Shown: one piece after another, positions 25,463 to 33,378 of the stretch | Layout of the letters: the number at the start of each line of letters is the position of its first letter | Numbering within the stretch: the first letter of the stretch is position 1 | Assembly (NCBI RefSeq): GCF_017894365.1 | Contig: NZ_CP059467.1 | Location: forward strand, 1,364,001-1,428,000 | Reading direction: 5' to 3' | Source: Aromatoleum bremense | GTDB lineage: Bacteria > Pseudomonadota > Gammaproteobacteria > Burkholderiales > Rhodocyclaceae | DNA: 64,000 bases | Translations under genes and position numbers: made by a program | Notes under the pieces: generated by a model | Seen by the model: only the letters and a program-made list of their open reading frames with translations | Told to the model about the DNA's origin: nothing | Databases searched by the model: none

Positions 25463-26473
25463 TCAGCCGCGCGCCCTTTCGCGCGTCCGCGAAGGACATT
25501 CGCCGTACTTGTTGCGGTAGTCGGTGGCGAAATGGCCGAGGTGATGAAAGCCCCAGCGCATCGCGATGTGGGTCACGGTCTTGTCGGCCGAGCAATCGCT
25601 CCGCAGTTCGTCGTGGACCCGCTGCATGCGCACCGCTTTCAGGTAGGCCATCGGGGTCGTGTTGCGGAATTCGCGGAATCCCGCGAACAGCGCGCTGGTG
25701 CTGACCTTCGCGTACGCGGCGAGATCGCCGATCGTCAGCTCCTGGTCCGCGTGCGCCTCGATGAACTCCTCGACGCGCCGGACGTGGCGCGGCGCGATCG
25801 ACTGCGGCGGGTTCAGCAGCTCGTCGCGGTAATTGTTCGGCTGCACCATCAGCAGCGTCGTCACGAGCAGGTGCTCGATCTGCGCCATCGCGAGCGACGA
25901 GCCCAGCGTCTCGGCCTCGCGCTCGAGTTCCGAGGCGAGATGCGACACGAGAACCTGCCAGCTCACGCCGCCCTGACTCGACATTTCCATGCCGAGCTTG
26001 AATTCGACCGGTTCGCGCAGCGCATGTCCGAGGTGCTGGGCACAGATGCTCTCGACGAGCGTGCGGTCGATCTTGATCATGATCTGATCGCAACCGACAT
26101 ATACCGTCTGCGACAGATGCTGCGTCGGCGTCACGACCGACGCGAGTTCCGGCGTGGAGCGGATCTGCTGCTTGCCGCAACAGATGTCCGCGTTGCCGGA
26201 CATCGGCATCATCACCAGCACGAAATCCTTCAGGCAGCCTGCATCGATATCGACGGTCGGGCCGTAGCGCAACCGGTTCAGCGAAATGCCGCGGATCGGG
26301 GCGTGCTGCATGTAGGCATCGACATCCCTGCCCCGTCCGGAAATCTTGAGCTCATGCGGACAAAATATCTCGGCGACGCGGTCGCGCGCCTCGTCCGCAT
26401 CCGTGGTCTTGAACAACGCGTAGCGGGAAAGCGGATCACGCCCCCCCAGCGTCCTCACGAGCGCGTGGGTCAT
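25463..26473 (-). CDS. AraC-family transcriptional regulator
   Basis: A 336-residue regulator. The C-terminal 100 residues contain the two helix-turn-helix motifs (LTIGDLAAYAKVSTSALFAGFREF and VTHIAMRWGFHHLGHFATDYRNKYG, here given by position about 235-330). The N-terminal half resembles the AraC_binding_2 sensor (MMPMSGNADI, VVTPTQHLSQTVYVGCDQIMI). Members such as XylS sense aromatic acids. Its start lies 85 bp from the left end of the IS66 element, which separates it from padI. Before the insertion it would have lain about 200 bp downstream of the pad operon on the same strand, so control of pad or of the 17.5-25 kb genes is plausible but unproved. Confidence 0.82.
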   Translation of the reverse strand: MTHALVRTLGGRDPLSRYALFKTTDADEARDRVAEIFCPHELKISGRGRDVDAYMQHAPIRGISLNRLRYGPTVDIDAGCLKDFVLVMMPMSGNADICCGKQQIRSTPELASVVTPTQHLSQTVYVGCDQIMIKIDRTLVESICAQHLGHALREPVEFKLGMEMSSQGGVSWQVLVSHLASELEREAETLGSSLAMAQIEHLLVTTLLMVQPNNYRDELLNPPQSIAPRHVRRVEEFIEAHADQELTIGDLAAYAKVSTSALFAGFREFRNTTPMAYLKAVRMQRVHDELRSDCSADKTVTHIAMRWGFHHLGHFATDYRNKYGECPSRTRERARG

Positions 26474-26550
26474 CCTTCAGTCCTCCTCCTGCCTGCATTC
26501 CCTGCCTCGTTATTTTTTGTCCAGGCATGGGAATTCGAACCGGTGCGCAA

Positions 26551-26558
26551 GTTGGGGC
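26551..26558. repeat. IS66 target site duplication (left copy)
   Basis: GTTGGGGC directly abuts the left inverted repeat of the IS66 element and is repeated exactly at 28982-28989. An 8-bp duplication is what IS66-family transposition produces. Confidence 0.9.
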
Positions 26559-26643
26559 GTAAGCGGTAACTGACCGGCGTTATTCCAGGGCACGTGATCG
26601 ACGTGGACAATTGCCTCCAGGTTCAACAATGGAGGGATCGTTC

Positions 26644-26949
26644 ATGGCAGGGGTGCTCAAGCGCAAATGGCGCCGGCGCAGCCGAGAGGAGTGGCAGGAG
26701 GTGTTCGCCCGCCACGGTTCGAGCGGGCTGAGCGTGGCGGCATTCTGCGCGCGCGAGTCGATCAGCGTCTCGAGCTTTCAGCGCTGGCGTGCGATCGTCG
26801 GGCCGGTGTGCGGCAAGGCCGTCGCGGTGGGGCCGGCTCGGCAAGAGGCGTTCGTCGATCTGGGAGTGCTGGGTTCGGGCGGCGCTTCGCGCTGGGAGTT
26901 GAAGCTTGACCTGGGTGACGGCGTGGTGCTGCACCTGGTGCGCGGCTGA
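26644..26949 (+). CDS. tnpA: IS66 accessory protein TnpA (HTH)
   Basis: A 101-residue protein starting MAGVLKRKWRRRSREEW. It has a helix-turn-helix-like segment (GLSVAAFCARESISVSSFQRW), typical of the first small IS66 protein. I start at 26644, where GGAGGG lies nine bases upstream; an in-frame ATG at 26629 is the alternative. Its TGA overlaps the ATG of the next gene (TGATG at 26947-26951), a usual coupling in IS66. Both small proteins are needed for transposition in this family. Confidence 0.85.
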   Translation: MAGVLKRKWRRRSREEWQEVFARHGSSGLSVAAFCARESISVSSFQRWRAIVGPVCGKAVAVGPARQEAFVDLGVLGSGGASRWELKLDLGDGVVLHLVRG

Positions 26950-27308
26950 TGTTCTTTCCCGAAGGCGCGGTGCGGGTGCATCTGTACGGGCGCCCGGTCG
27001 ACATGCGCAAATCCTTCGACGGCTTGTATGCGCTGGCGCGCCACGGCGTGGGACAGGATCCGTTGTCGGGGCATCTGTTCGTGTTCATCAACCGGCGCGC
27101 GACCCAGATGAAGGTGTTGTACTGGGACCGCAGCGGGTTTTGCATCTGGGCCAAGCGGCTCGAGTCGGGTCGCTTCGTGTCGGACTGGTCGCGGGCGACG
27201 AGCCGCGAGATGGACTGGACGGGGCTGAAGCTGTTGCTCGAAGGCATCGAGCCGGCACGCTTCAAAAAGCGCTTCGCGCTGCCCGCAAGTCACCGCAAAC
27301 CCGCATGA
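26949..27308 (+). CDS. tnpB: IS66 accessory protein TnpB
   Basis: A 119-residue protein of the IS66 Orf2 family: VRVHLYGRPVDMRKSFDGLYAL (the hallmark DMR-K-S-x-D-G-L), HLFVFINRRATQMKVLYWDR-x-GFCIWAKRLE (given as separate conserved blocks) and a C-terminal FKKRFALP. The length and all conserved blocks are intact. It overlaps tnpA by one base and lies 28 bp before the transposase. Its biochemical role in transposition is not established. Confidence 0.9.
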   Translation: MFFPEGAVRVHLYGRPVDMRKSFDGLYALARHGVGQDPLSGHLFVFINRRATQMKVLYWDRSGFCIWAKRLESGRFVSDWSRATSREMDWTGLKLLLEGIEPARFKKRFALPASHRKPA

Positions 27309-27336
27309 ATGCTGGCTTTTTTGGTAAAATGACGCC

Positions 27337-28953
27337 ATGCCTCCGACGCCTTTGACGCAGCTGCCGACCCGTGAAGAAGCCGCCCGGTGGACGGCCGATC
27401 AGGTCGTCGAACTGGCGGGCGCGCATCTGGCGCAGCAGCGCCAGTTCGAGGTCATCAAAGGCGAATGCGAGGCGATGCGCCACCAGCTCGACTGGTTCCG
27501 GCGCCAGCTCTTCGGGGCGAAGAGCGAGAAGCGCCTCGTGGACGCCAACCCGCATCAGATGAGCCTGGGCGAGTTGCCGGTGCCCGAATCCTCGCCGCCG
27601 CCCCCCGGTCAGGACATTGCCGCCCACACCCGCCGGGCCCGCACCAGCGACTGCGCCAAGGGCGACGCATCGGCGCTGTTCTTCGACGAGGCCCGCGTGC
27701 CGGTCGAGACCATCGAGGTGCCCAACCCCGAGGCCGAGGGGCTCGCCCCCGACCAGTTCGAGGTGATCGGCGAAAAGGTCAGTCACCGCCTGGCGCAGCG
27801 CCCGGGCAGCTACGTGATCCTCAAGTACGTGCGCCCGGTGATCAAGCGCCTCGACACCCAGGCGATTTCCTGCCCGGCGGCACCCGGGGGGGTGATTCGC
27901 GGCAGCCGCGCCGATGTGAGCTTCGTCGCCGGGCTCATCACGGACAAGTTCTGCTACCACCAGCCGCTCTACCGCCAGCACCAGCGGCTCGGCGACAATG
28001 GCATCAGGGTGTCGCGCCCGTGGCTCACGCAGCTCACCCACGGGGCGCTCGCGCTGCTCGAACCGATCTTTACGGCCCAACTCGACTCGATCCGCGCGAG
28101 CCGCATCAAGGCGATGGACGAGACCCCGATCAAGGCCGGCCGTGCGGGCCCCGGCAAGATGAAGGGCGGCTACTTCTGGCCGGTCTATGGCGAACGTGAC
28201 GAGATCTGTTTCGTCTATCGCGAGAGCCGCAAGGCGCAGCACATCGAGCAGATCCTGGGCACCGACCCGCCGCCCGAGGGGGCGGTGCTGCTCACCGATG
28301 GCTATGGCGCCTACGAACGCTATGCCGAGAAGTGCGGGCTCACGCACGCGCAATGCTGGGCGCACTCGAGGAGGAAGTTCTTCGACGCCCAGTCGGTCGA
28401 GCCCGAGCGCGCGGGCCGGGCGCTGGAGATGATCGGCAAGCTCTATGCGGTCGAAAAACGCATCCGCGAGGCCACGCTCGTCGGCGAGGCGTGCCGGGCG
28501 TACCGGATCGAGCATGCACAGCCCGTGGTCCACGAGTTCTTCGCCTGGGTCGATGCCCAGTTCGACACCCACGGCTTGCTGCCCAGCTCGCCGCTCACCA
28601 CCGCCATGGCTTATGTGCGGGAGCGCCGGGCCGCCCTCGAGGTGTACCTGCGCGATCCTGAAGTGGCGATCGACACAAACCATCTCGAGCGGGCGTTGCG
28701 CGTGGTGCCGATGGGTCGTCGCAACTGGCTCTTTTGCTGGACCGAGGTCGGTGCCAAATACGTCGGTATCGCGCAGAGCCTGATCGCCACCTGCCGGCTG
28801 CACGACATCGATCCGTACGACTATCTGGTCGATGTGCTGCAGCGTGTCGGCCAACACCCCGCTGCCGACGTCGCGCAACTCACCCCCCGTCTGTGGAAGC
28901 AGCACTTCGCGGCCCACCCGCTGCGATCCGATCTCTTCGAAATCTCGAAGTAG
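27337..28953 (+). CDS. tnpC: IS66 transposase TnpC
   Basis: A 538-residue DDE transposase, full length for IS66. An N-terminal coiled-coil part (residues 15-60) with RQLFGAKSEK is followed by the zinc-finger-like region with ISCPAAPGG (only one Cys of the usual motif is obvious), then the catalytic core: MDETPIKA (first Asp), LTDGYGAYERY (second Asp) and NHLERALRVVPMGRRNWLF (Glu). The C-terminal LTPRLWKQHFA block is present. Nothing suggests that it is inactive. Confidence 0.9.
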   Translation: MPPTPLTQLPTREEAARWTADQVVELAGAHLAQQRQFEVIKGECEAMRHQLDWFRRQLFGAKSEKRLVDANPHQMSLGELPVPESSPPPPGQDIAAHTRRARTSDCAKGDASALFFDEARVPVETIEVPNPEAEGLAPDQFEVIGEKVSHRLAQRPGSYVILKYVRPVIKRLDTQAISCPAAPGGVIRGSRADVSFVAGLITDKFCYHQPLYRQHQRLGDNGIRVSRPWLTQLTHGALALLEPIFTAQLDSIRASRIKAMDETPIKAGRAGPGKMKGGYFWPVYGERDEICFVYRESRKAQHIEQILGTDPPPEGAVLLTDGYGAYERYAEKCGLTHAQCWAHSRRKFFDAQSVEPERAGRALEMIGKLYAVEKRIREATLVGEACRAYRIEHAQPVVHEFFAWVDAQFDTHGLLPSSPLTTAMAYVRERRAALEVYLRDPEVAIDTNHLERALRVVPMGRRNWLFCWTEVGAKYVGIAQSLIATCRLHDIDPYDYLVDVLQRVGQHPAADVAQLTPRLWKQHFAAHPLRSDLFEISK

Positions 28954-28981
28954 GCAAGGACGCTCGTCAGTTACCGCTTAC

Positions 28982-28989
28982 GTTGGGGC
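28982..28989. repeat. IS66 target site duplication (right copy)
   Basis: GTTGGGGC follows the right inverted repeat and matches 26551-26558 exactly. Confidence 0.9.
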
Positions 28990-29073
28990 TTGCGTCTGGG
29001 CCGCTGCGTCGTGACAGACTCCGCCCGACGACTTCCGGCGTACAGAGTCCGGCCGATCGCAGCGACCGAACTT

Positions 29074-29083
29074 CTGTATACAG
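29074..29083. promoter_or_regulatory. Operator-like palindrome CTGTATACAG
   Basis: A perfect 10-bp palindrome followed by a second GTAC at 29085-29088, in a local AT-rich spot just downstream of padI. The TGTATACA core resembles binding sites of GntR-family (FCD) repressors. Without IS66 it would lie about 170 bp upstream of the AraC gene. The evidence is only the palindrome and its place. Confidence 0.3.
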
Positions 29084-29106
29084 TGTACCTTCGCTCAAGA
29101 CAAGGC

Positions 29107-30507
29107 TTATCGCCCTCCCGTCCGAGGGGGGATCGCGCCTGCCATGACAGCGGCGTCGGCGGTCGCATGCGCGCCGCATTCCACCCCGCGGCCGATGCGT
29201 GCGAGTTCGCCGAGCAGTTGCGCCTGCTCGGCGACGTGGCGCTCGATGTGCGCGATCTGCCCGGCATCGAGATGCTTGAACTTGCCGAGCAGCTTCAGGT
29301 ACTCGGTCACCGGCACCGGGTCGTCGATCGAGCGGCTCAGGCGCATGCCGTGTTCGGGCTGGTACTCCCACAACACGGCGAAATTGCTCTCGACCGCCTT
29401 GCGCGCGACTTCGATGTTGCTCGCCGCGGGAAAGCGCCAGCCCGAGGTGCAGGGCGAATAGATATGCAGGTATGCGAAGCCGCGTTCGGACGCGGCGAGC
29501 GCCTTGTCGAGCTTTTCGTACAGATCCTCCATGAATGCGGTCGAGGCGGTCGCGACGTACTCGCAGCCGTGCCACATCATCAGCAGCGGCAGGTTCTTCG
29601 CGTCCTGCTTTTTGCCGCGCGACGTGCCGCTGACCGGGGTCGTCGCGGTCCACGCGCCGAAGCTCGTGCTGCCGGAGCGCTGCGCGCCGGTGTTCATGTA
29701 GCCTTCGTTGTCGACGCACACGAACAGGATCTCCTCGCCGCGTTCGGCCGCGCCCGACAGCGACTGGAAACCGACGTCGCCCGCGCCGCCGTCGCCGGCG
29801 AGCGCCAGCGCGGTGACGGCTCTCCCCTTGCGCTTGAACTGGCGGCGGATGCCGGTCAGCATCGACGCGGTATTGGTCAGCAGCGGATGGAACACCGGCA
29901 CCTTGCTTCCCGCCATGCCGTTGTAGCCGACCGAACCCATGCCGGGAATGCATCCCGGCGGCGTCGCCAGCACCGTGTTCGGCCCGACGCGGCGCAGCGT
30001 GTGGCGCATGATGATCTCGGTGTTGCAGCCCTGGCAGCCGCCGAGCCCCGGCACGAACAGATCTTCGAGATCGCCCCAGCGGTTGAACAGGCGCGCGCTC
30101 GTGACGAACTTCAGCGCATCCTTCGGACAGGCTTTTACGCACGCGGGGTCACCGTTGCACTGGTCGCATTTCACGACGTGGCCGGCTTCCGCGCTGAACG
30201 CGATGCCGCCATAGACGCAGCCGGCGGTGCACAGCAGGCAGTTGACGCAGCGGTCACCGTCCCACGCGACGATGCCGTCCTCTCCTTTCGTCAGCGCGGC
30301 GGCGGGACAGTCCGCGACGCAGCGCGGGTCGCCGCACTGGCGGCACAGCGCGAGGCCGTGGGAGGCGGTCAGCGGATCGGGCACGATGCGGATGCGGGAC
30401 TGGGCGTCGGCACCGTCCGTAGATTTCGCCTTTGCGCAGGCTTTCATGCATTCGCCGCAGCCGTCGCAGCGCTCCGCCTTGAAGGCGATGGTACTGGTCG
30501 CGCTCAT
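29107..30507 (-). CDS. padI: Phenylglyoxylate dehydrogenase, beta subunit (TPP and Fe-S)
   Basis: A 466-residue subunit. Residues 1-150 are ferredoxin-like with four cysteine blocks (CDGCGECMKAC, CRQCGDPRCVADCP, CVNCLLCTAGC, CDQCNGDPACVKACP). The rest is the thiamine diphosphate-binding domain: GLGGCQGCNTEIIMRHTL, PPGCIPGMGS, ALAGDGGAGDVGFQSLSGA and VDNEGYMNTG. With PadG, PadE, PadF and PadH it forms the cytoplasmic enzyme that converts phenylglyoxylate, CoA and NAD to benzoyl-CoA, CO2 and NADH in anaerobic phenylacetate and phenylalanine degradation. It ends the pad operon, four bases after padH. The five-gene set and the linked padBCD support the assignment over a pyruvate-specific enzyme. 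Confidence 0.88.
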   Translation of the reverse strand: MSATSTIAFKAERCDGCGECMKACAKAKSTDGADAQSRIRIVPDPLTASHGLALCRQCGDPRCVADCPAAALTKGEDGIVAWDGDRCVNCLLCTAGCVYGGIAFSAEAGHVVKCDQCNGDPACVKACPKDALKFVTSARLFNRWGDLEDLFVPGLGGCQGCNTEIIMRHTLRRVGPNTVLATPPGCIPGMGSVGYNGMAGSKVPVFHPLLTNTASMLTGIRRQFKRKGRAVTALALAGDGGAGDVGFQSLSGAAERGEEILFVCVDNEGYMNTGAQRSGSTSFGAWTATTPVSGTSRGKKQDAKNLPLLMMWHGCEYVATASTAFMEDLYEKLDKALAASERGFAYLHIYSPCTSGWRFPAASNIEVARKAVESNFAVLWEYQPEHGMRLSRSIDDPVPVTEYLKLLGKFKHLDAGQIAHIERHVAEQAQLLGELARIGRGVECGAHATADAAVMAGAIPPRTGGR

Positions 30508-30511
30508 TACG

Positions 30512-31852
30512 TCATCTCCACAGCGCGGACATCAGCGCGCGCGCGGTGTCCTCGGGGTTGGCGAGCAGCGCCTCGCGCCGCTCGCGAAGATCGGTCCTGC
30601 GCAGGATCAGCTCCCACATGATGCCCGGGTCGAACAGCACGTCGACGCCGAAGATGCCCTGCAGGCGAGCGTCGCGCAGCACGAGCTTGAGGTAGCCCGC
30701 GTCGTCGTGCCCGCCGCCGCGTGTAAGCACTTCCCAGTCCGCCCCCGCGTCGGCCGGCGCGTCACGTCCGACCGATAGCGCACGGCGACCGAAGAAGCTG
30801 TAGGTGTTGAGCGGGATGCCGCCCGGGTACGGCGCGGCCGCCGGGTCGCCGGCCATGCTCATGCCGGCGGTGCGGCCCTGCTCGACCGCATCCGGCAGGA
30901 TGCCGCCGGCCGGCGTCGCATCATTGAAGAAGCTCGGCGTGCGGACGACGTCGCCCGCGGCCCACACGTTCGGCGCGCTCGCGCGCATGAATTCGTCGAC
31001 GACGATGCCGCGCTCGAGCGCGACGCCGGACGCCGCGAGGTAGCCGGTCTCGGGCACGACGCCGGCCGCGACCAGCAGCAGCCCGGCGCTGCGTGCCTCG
31101 CCGTCGTCGAGATGCACCGCGCAGCCCGCGCCGTCGGGTTCCACCCGCGCGACGCGCCGCCCGGTCAGCACTTCGACGCCGTGCTGCCGGAACGCGCCGG
31201 CCACCAGCGCAGCGGCCTCGGCGTCGAAATAGCCCGGCAGCACCTGGCCGCGCATTTCGACGATCGTCACGCGGCAGCCGCTGCGCAAAAGGTTTTCGGC
31301 CGCGTGCATGCCGACGAGGCCCGCGCCGAGCACCACCGCATGCGTCGCCGCGCCGGCCGCATCGCGCAGCGCGAGCGCATCGTCGAGCGTGCGCAGCACG
31401 TGGAAGCGCACCGCATCCAGCCCTTCGATCGGCGGAATCGCGGGCGTTGCGCCGGTCGCGAGCAGCAGTTTTGCGTAGCCGATTTCCTTGCCGTCAGCCA
31501 ACTTCAACGTCGCCCGCGCGGTGTCCACCGCGGTCGCGCGCGCCGCCTGCCGGTAGTCGACGCCGAGCGCATCGAACCAGCCGCGGCTGCGCAGCGCGAG
31601 GCGATCCTCGCGGCTCTTGCCGGACACGACGTAAGGCAGCACGGTCGGCGAATACGGCAGCACGGATTCGCGATCGAGAATCGCGACGCTGCCCGCCGCA
31701 TCGTGCGCGCGGATCGCCCGCAGCGCCTCGAGGCCGGCGTGGCTCGCGCCGAGCACGAGGTAATCAAATCGCTCCAGCCCTGCTCGCTCCAGCCCTGCTC
31801 GTTCCAGCCCTGCTCGTTCCAGGCTTGCTCGTTCCAACTCGAATCGTTCCAT
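30512..31852 (-). CDS. padH: Phenylglyoxylate dehydrogenase, epsilon subunit (FAD/NAD)
   Basis: A 446-residue flavoprotein that passes electrons from the Fe-S subunits to NAD. Two Rossmann motifs are visible: YLVLGASHAGLEALRAIRAH (FAD, near residue 30) and HAVVLGAGLVGMHAAENLLRSG (NAD, near 172), plus a C-terminal FAD block (NVWAAGDVVRT). The family usually starts only a few residues before the first Rossmann strand. Here about 24 extra residues are encoded by 15-bp tandem repeats (31770-31844), giving repeated LERAG. It lies seven bases after padG. The only visible ribosome site is weak. Confidence 0.86.
   Translation of the reverse strand: MERFELERASLERAGLERAGLERAGLERFDYLVLGASHAGLEALRAIRAHDAAGSVAILDRESVLPYSPTVLPYVVSGKSREDRLALRSRGWFDALGVDYRQAARATAVDTARATLKLADGKEIGYAKLLLATGATPAIPPIEGLDAVRFHVLRTLDDALALRDAAGAATHAVVLGAGLVGMHAAENLLRSGCRVTIVEMRGQVLPGYFDAEAAALVAGAFRQHGVEVLTGRRVARVEPDGAGCAVHLDDGEARSAGLLLVAAGVVPETGYLAASGVALERGIVVDEFMRASAPNVWAAGDVVRTPSFFNDATPAGGILPDAVEQGRTAGMSMAGDPAAAPYPGGIPLNTYSFFGRRALSVGRDAPADAGADWEVLTRGGGHDDAGYLKLVLRDARLQGIFGVDVLFDPGIMWELILRRTDLRERREALLANPEDTARALMSALWR
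31770..31852. repeat. 15-bp tandem repeat at the 5' end of padH
   Basis: Five adjacent 15-bp units (31770-31784, 31785-31799, 31800-31814, 31815-31829, 31830-31844) plus eight more bases share the form CGYTCCAGSCYTGCT on the plus strand. The unit next to the start codon is the most diverged and the innermost ones nearly identical. On the coding strand each encodes L/F-E-R-A-G-type pentapeptides, so copy changes keep the frame. Confidence 0.9.
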
Positions 31853-31859
31853 GGGGATG

Positions 31860-33086
31860 TCAGTCCTGCGCGTTGAGCCAGACCGGCTGACGCGGGCACG
31901 GCCCGCTCAGCAGTCTCGCGGTTTCGGCAATCGCCCGGTCGAAGTGCGCCTGCGTCAGGTCCGCGCCGGCGAGCCCGCCGATCAGGCTCAGGCACGGAAT
32001 GCGCGCGCCGCAGTGGTACAGCGCGGCGCGCGTCTCCTGATGGACCGGACCGCTGTTCCAGCCGAAGCACACCGCCCGGTCGACGACACCGACCGCACGC
32101 ACTTTGTCGAGCGCGCAGACAAACGCATCAACCGGGAACGGCCGCAGCGTCTTGATCTTGATGAGGCCGACGCGCTCGCCGCGTTCGCGGGCGGCATCGA
32201 CCGCGTCCTTGCCAGCACCGGCCATGCTGCCGATCGTGACGATCGCGTAGTCGGCATCGTCGAGGCGGTATTCCTCAACGAGCGGCGCGTAGCTGCGCCC
32301 GAAGCGCTGCGCCCATTCGGCGTGCGCGTCGACGATGACTTGAAGGGCGTTCTGCATGCCCTCGCAGTGTCCCTGGCGATAGCGCACGAACAGCGACGGC
32401 CCCGGCCCCGAAGAACCGCCGGTCAGCGGGTCGACGCCCATCGGGCGGTCGGGGTCGAGCGCAACGTGCCAATTGACGTCCGGCGTGCCGAGGAAGTCGT
32501 CCACTTCCTCCTGGTCGGGCAGCTCGATGCGCACGATGCCGTTCGACAGGTAGTTGCCGTCGTGATTGACGTTGACCGGCAGCATCACCGAGCGGTCCTC
32601 GGCGATCCGGTAGGCCATGACGATCGTGTCGAGCACTTCCTGCACCGTCTCGCAGAACAGCTGCACCCAGCCGACTTCGCGCACCGTCATCGCGTCCTGC
32701 TGGCCGCCCCACACGCACTGCGGCGAGATGCCGTCGCGATTGACGATCGACATGACGATCGGCAGGCGCAGGTTCGGCGTGCGGAAATACGGCTCGAACA
32801 TGAACGCCAGCCCCTGCCCGCAGCTCGCCGTATAGGTGCGCGCGCCCGCGAGTGCGGCGCCGTGCAGCACCGACAGCACGCTGTGCTCGCCTTCGGCCTC
32901 GACGAGCTCGGCGTCGAGCACGCCGTCGGCGACGAACTGCGCGACGTACTCGGCGAGCGAGGACTGCGGCGTGATCGGATACACCGCCACCATGTCGGGG
33001 CGCGACAGTACCACGCCCCACGCAGCGGCCTCGTTGCCGTCGCAGACGAGCACTTTGGGCCGGGTTTTCTCGACAACCTCGTACAT
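31860..33086 (-). CDS. padG: Phenylglyoxylate dehydrogenase, alpha subunit
   Basis: A 408-residue subunit of the 2-oxoacid:acceptor oxidoreductase alpha class: VCDGNEAAAWGVVLSRPD, AVYPITPQSSLAEYV (pyrophosphate/pyrimidine contact), LVEAEGEHSVLSVLHGAALAGARTYT given as conserved core, then ASCGQGLAFM. The C-terminal domain has GSMAGAGKDAVDAARERGE and KIKTLRPFP. It forms half of the thiamine diphosphate site, with PadI the other half. It starts one base after the stop of padF (33088). The mature enzyme is cytoplasmic. Confidence 0.88.
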   Translation of the reverse strand: MYEVVEKTRPKVLVCDGNEAAAWGVVLSRPDMVAVYPITPQSSLAEYVAQFVADGVLDAELVEAEGEHSVLSVLHGAALAGARTYTASCGQGLAFMFEPYFRTPNLRLPIVMSIVNRDGISPQCVWGGQQDAMTVREVGWVQLFCETVQEVLDTIVMAYRIAEDRSVMLPVNVNHDGNYLSNGIVRIELPDQEEVDDFLGTPDVNWHVALDPDRPMGVDPLTGGSSGPGPSLFVRYRQGHCEGMQNALQVIVDAHAEWAQRFGRSYAPLVEEYRLDDADYAIVTIGSMAGAGKDAVDAARERGERVGLIKIKTLRPFPVDAFVCALDKVRAVGVVDRAVCFGWNSGPVHQETRAALYHCGARIPCLSLIGGLAGADLTQAHFDRAIAETARLLSGPCPRQPVWLNAQD

Positions 33087-33087
33087 T

Positions 33088-33378
33088 TCAATCCTCTTCG
33101 TCGATCATCGCGATCGCGCCGTGCGGACACTCCTGCGCGCAGATGCCGCAGCCCTTGCAGGTGGCGAGGTTCATGTCGAACCAGCCGGCGCGCTCGACGA
33201 CGCACTGCACCGGGCAGTACAGCCAGCACACCGCGCATTTCACGCATTTCCTCCGATCGACGACCGGGCGCTGCGAGCGCCAGTCGCCGGGCAGCATGCG
33301 GCTGTAATCGGTCGCGATCGGACACAGGTTGTCGGGAATCGCGCCCGGATCGAACAGCGGGACAGACTGCTTCTTCAT
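33088..33378 (-). CDS. padF: Phenylglyoxylate dehydrogenase, delta subunit (ferredoxin type)
   Basis: A 96-residue ferredoxin-like subunit with two complete 4Fe-4S motifs: CVKCAVCWLYCP and CKGCGICAQECP. The N terminus is MKKQSVPLFDPGAIP. It would relay electrons from the thiamine site of PadG/PadI. The ATG overlaps the stop of padE by four bases (33375-33378), and padG begins one base after its own stop, which indicates one transcript with coupled translation. Confidence 0.88.
   Translation of the reverse strand: MKKQSVPLFDPGAIPDNLCPIATDYSRMLPGDWRSQRPVVDRRKCVKCAVCWLYCPVQCVVERAGWFDMNLATCKGCGICAQECPHGAIAMIDEED

Larger units (their letters stand above)
26559..28981 (+). mobile_element. Complete IS66-family insertion sequence (2,423 bp)
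   Basis: The ends are inverted repeats: GTAAGCGGTAACTGAC at 26559-26574 and its exact complement at 28966-28981, with imperfect matching for several more bases. Three genes (26644, 26949, 27337) have the standard IS66 order and are all intact. An 8-bp direct repeat GTTGGGGC flanks the element. It sits between padI and the AraC gene. Without it, the target would read GCGCAAG-TTGGGG-CTTGCG, a small hairpin with the duplication in its loop. Confidence 0.93.

Noticed and set aside
26520..26550. tRNA T-arm-like string GGTTCGAATTCCC on the minus strand
   Set aside because: The stem around the loop does not pair and no other tRNA arms are present even when IS66 is removed.
31770..31852. CRISPR-like repeat array
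   Set aside because: Units are 15 bp with no spacers and lie in a coding frame; it is a minisatellite.
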